The notes beneath the pieces were generated by a model. That model saw only the letters and a program-made list of their open reading frames with translations. It had not been told where the DNA came from and ran no database searches. DNA of 7,387 nucleotides from Chitinophaga pinensis (GTDB taxonomy: Bacteria; Bacteroidota; Bacteroidia; SXHM01): contig CAMDBK010000146.1 of NCBI GenBank assembly GCA_945889235.1, forward strand, positions 1 through 7,387, in the 5' to 3' direction. Within the stretch, counting starts at the first letter, position 1, and each line of letters begins with the position of its first letter. A program made the translations under genes and the position numbers. Shown here in pieces: positions 6,744 to 7,387 of this stretch.

Positions 6744-7319
6744 ATGAAAAACCTACTCCTTTTTTTATCGTTTGCGCTTCTTCTTTCCTGCAAAGAACAA
6801 ACTAAACAAAATGAAACTGCTCAACCTGCAACTAAAGAAGCTGGCTGGACAAAGCCAATGATTTATGCGGTTGATGCTCCCACCACCTATTTTGATGATG
6901 TAGATGATCAGGATTTTTCGGAATACTCAAAACTTGTAGCTGAAATTTTTGAAGCCGTTTATGCAGGAAAATTACAGGCGTATCATTTTATTGATGGCAC
7001 TCCGCTGAGCATTGATGATGTTAAGAAAGCAGGACAACTGGTTGACACAATGTTTGTAGATAATCCCAATCCGCCATTTGAACAGCAAATGAAAATTGTA
7101 GTTTCTGATTTGTCTCAGGATATAGTTTCATTAAAAGTAAAAGAAACATGGCATCTGAATAAAGAAACGATGCAACTTGAAAAAAAGGTATTGGGAGTTG
7201 CTCCAAGAATACCTATTTACAATATGCAAACAGGTGAGTTACGCGGGTATACTCCGTTGTTCTGGGTGTTTTTTGACAAACAAACAGAAGAGGCGTTTAA
7301 AAAGAAAGCTACCTTGTAA
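6744..7319 (+). CDS. GldN-like lipoprotein
   Basis: This is a predicted lipoprotein of 191 residues. The N-terminus MKNLLLFLSFALLLSC is a short signal peptide with lipobox Leu-Leu-Ser-Cys16, followed by a polar linker to about residue 33. The C-terminal half resembles the GldN/PorN family of the T9SS and gliding machinery. The segment around VSLKVKETWHLNKE (127-140) is followed by KKVLGVAPRIP (147-157) and TPLFWVFFD (170-178), as in the GldN pattern of a Trp-containing strand, a GIAP-like turn and a final PLFWV strand. In known systems GldN is a periplasmic ring partner of the lipoprotein GldK and sits in a gldKLMN operon. Here none of those genes is adjacent and the protein itself carries the lipid anchor, so it is better seen as a paralogue or relative than as the core gldN. 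The ATG at 6744 follows the M20 stop by 88 nt, with a REP-like repeat between. The family call rests on recall of motifs, not on a search. Confidence 0.6.
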   Translation: MKNLLLFLSFALLLSCKEQTKQNETAQPATKEAGWTKPMIYAVDAPTTYFDDVDDQDFSEYSKLVAEIFEAVYAGKLQAYHFIDGTPLSIDDVKKAGQLVDTMFVDNPNPPFEQQMKIVVSDLSQDIVSLKVKETWHLNKETMQLEKKVLGVAPRIPIYNMQTGELRGYTPLFWVFFDKQTEEAFKKKATL

Positions 7320-7320
7320 T

Positions 7321-7387
7321 TGTCATGCTGAGTATAGTCGAAATGCGAAGCATCAATTATTGCCCTTCGACTACGCTCAGGGTGACA
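7321..7387. repeat. REP-like repeat, copy 3 (divergent variant, at window edge)
   Basis: This third element starts one base after the lipoprotein stop codon and is bounded by TGTCA and TGACA. The left arm contains TGCTGAG, TAGTCGAA and GAAGCA; the right arm contains CCCTTCGACTACGCTCAGGG. The arms pair with each other over about 15 bp with two mismatches, and the TG/CA and CC/GG dinucleotides again match within an arm but not between arms. The core differs from copies 1 and 2 (TCGA-type instead of GTTTCAG-type), so it is a sub-family of the same element. On the plus strand the arm order is reversed (TG arm first). The visible element ends at the last base of the window. Confidence 0.8.

Noticed and set aside
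2720..7319. The plus-strand genes as a novel defence or toxin system
   Set aside because: A secreted protease, an M20 peptidase and a lipoprotein with no nuclease, sensor, immunity or mobility gene fit nutrient acquisition or envelope roles. Nothing seen supports a defence system.

Overview
The window looks like chromosomal DNA from a member of the Bacteroidota, probably a free-living or environmental one; I cannot place it below phylum with confidence. Four things point there. One secreted protein ends in a type IX secretion (T9SS) sorting domain. The best promoter matches are the Bacteroidota -7 box TAnnTTTG rather than TATAAT. Shine-Dalgarno sequences are weak or absent, and several genes begin ATG-AAA-AA. 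A lipoprotein resembles GldN, a protein known from the T9SS and gliding apparatus of this phylum.

Layout, left to right. Positions 1-145 hold no convincing gene. Two genes then lie on the minus strand: a small two-helix membrane protein of unknown function (146-712) and the conserved ribosome-associated GTPase TypA/BipA (815-2611). A 108-bp divergent intergenic region (2612-2719) separates typA from the plus-strand genes. It carries a convincing -7 box for each direction and a 12-bp perfect palindrome between them. On the plus strand follow a large secreted M43 (pappalysin/cytophagalysin-type) zinc metalloprotease with a probable seven-bladed beta-propeller and a T9SS tail (2720-5119), a membrane-anchored or exported M20 peptidase of the carboxypeptidase S/PM20D1 type (5198-6655), and a GldN-like lipoprotein (6744-7319).

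Three copies of a REP-like paired-hairpin repeat (750-805, 6666-6724, 7321-7387) each sit within about 10 nt of a stop codon: those of typA, the M20 peptidase and the lipoprotein. In the two well-preserved copies each arm folds on itself, and the two loops are complementary to each other.

Functionally, the plus-strand genes suggest extracellular protein breakdown (M43 protease exported by T9SS) followed by peptide or acyl-amino-acid hydrolysis at the envelope (M20 enzyme). That link is inferred from neighbourhood only. typA is a housekeeping gene. I found no RNA gene, CRISPR array, insertion sequence, prophage gene or recognisable defence system. The more unusual signals are the structure and placement of the repeats, the shared palindrome at the divergent promoters, and the orphan GldN-like lipoprotein.
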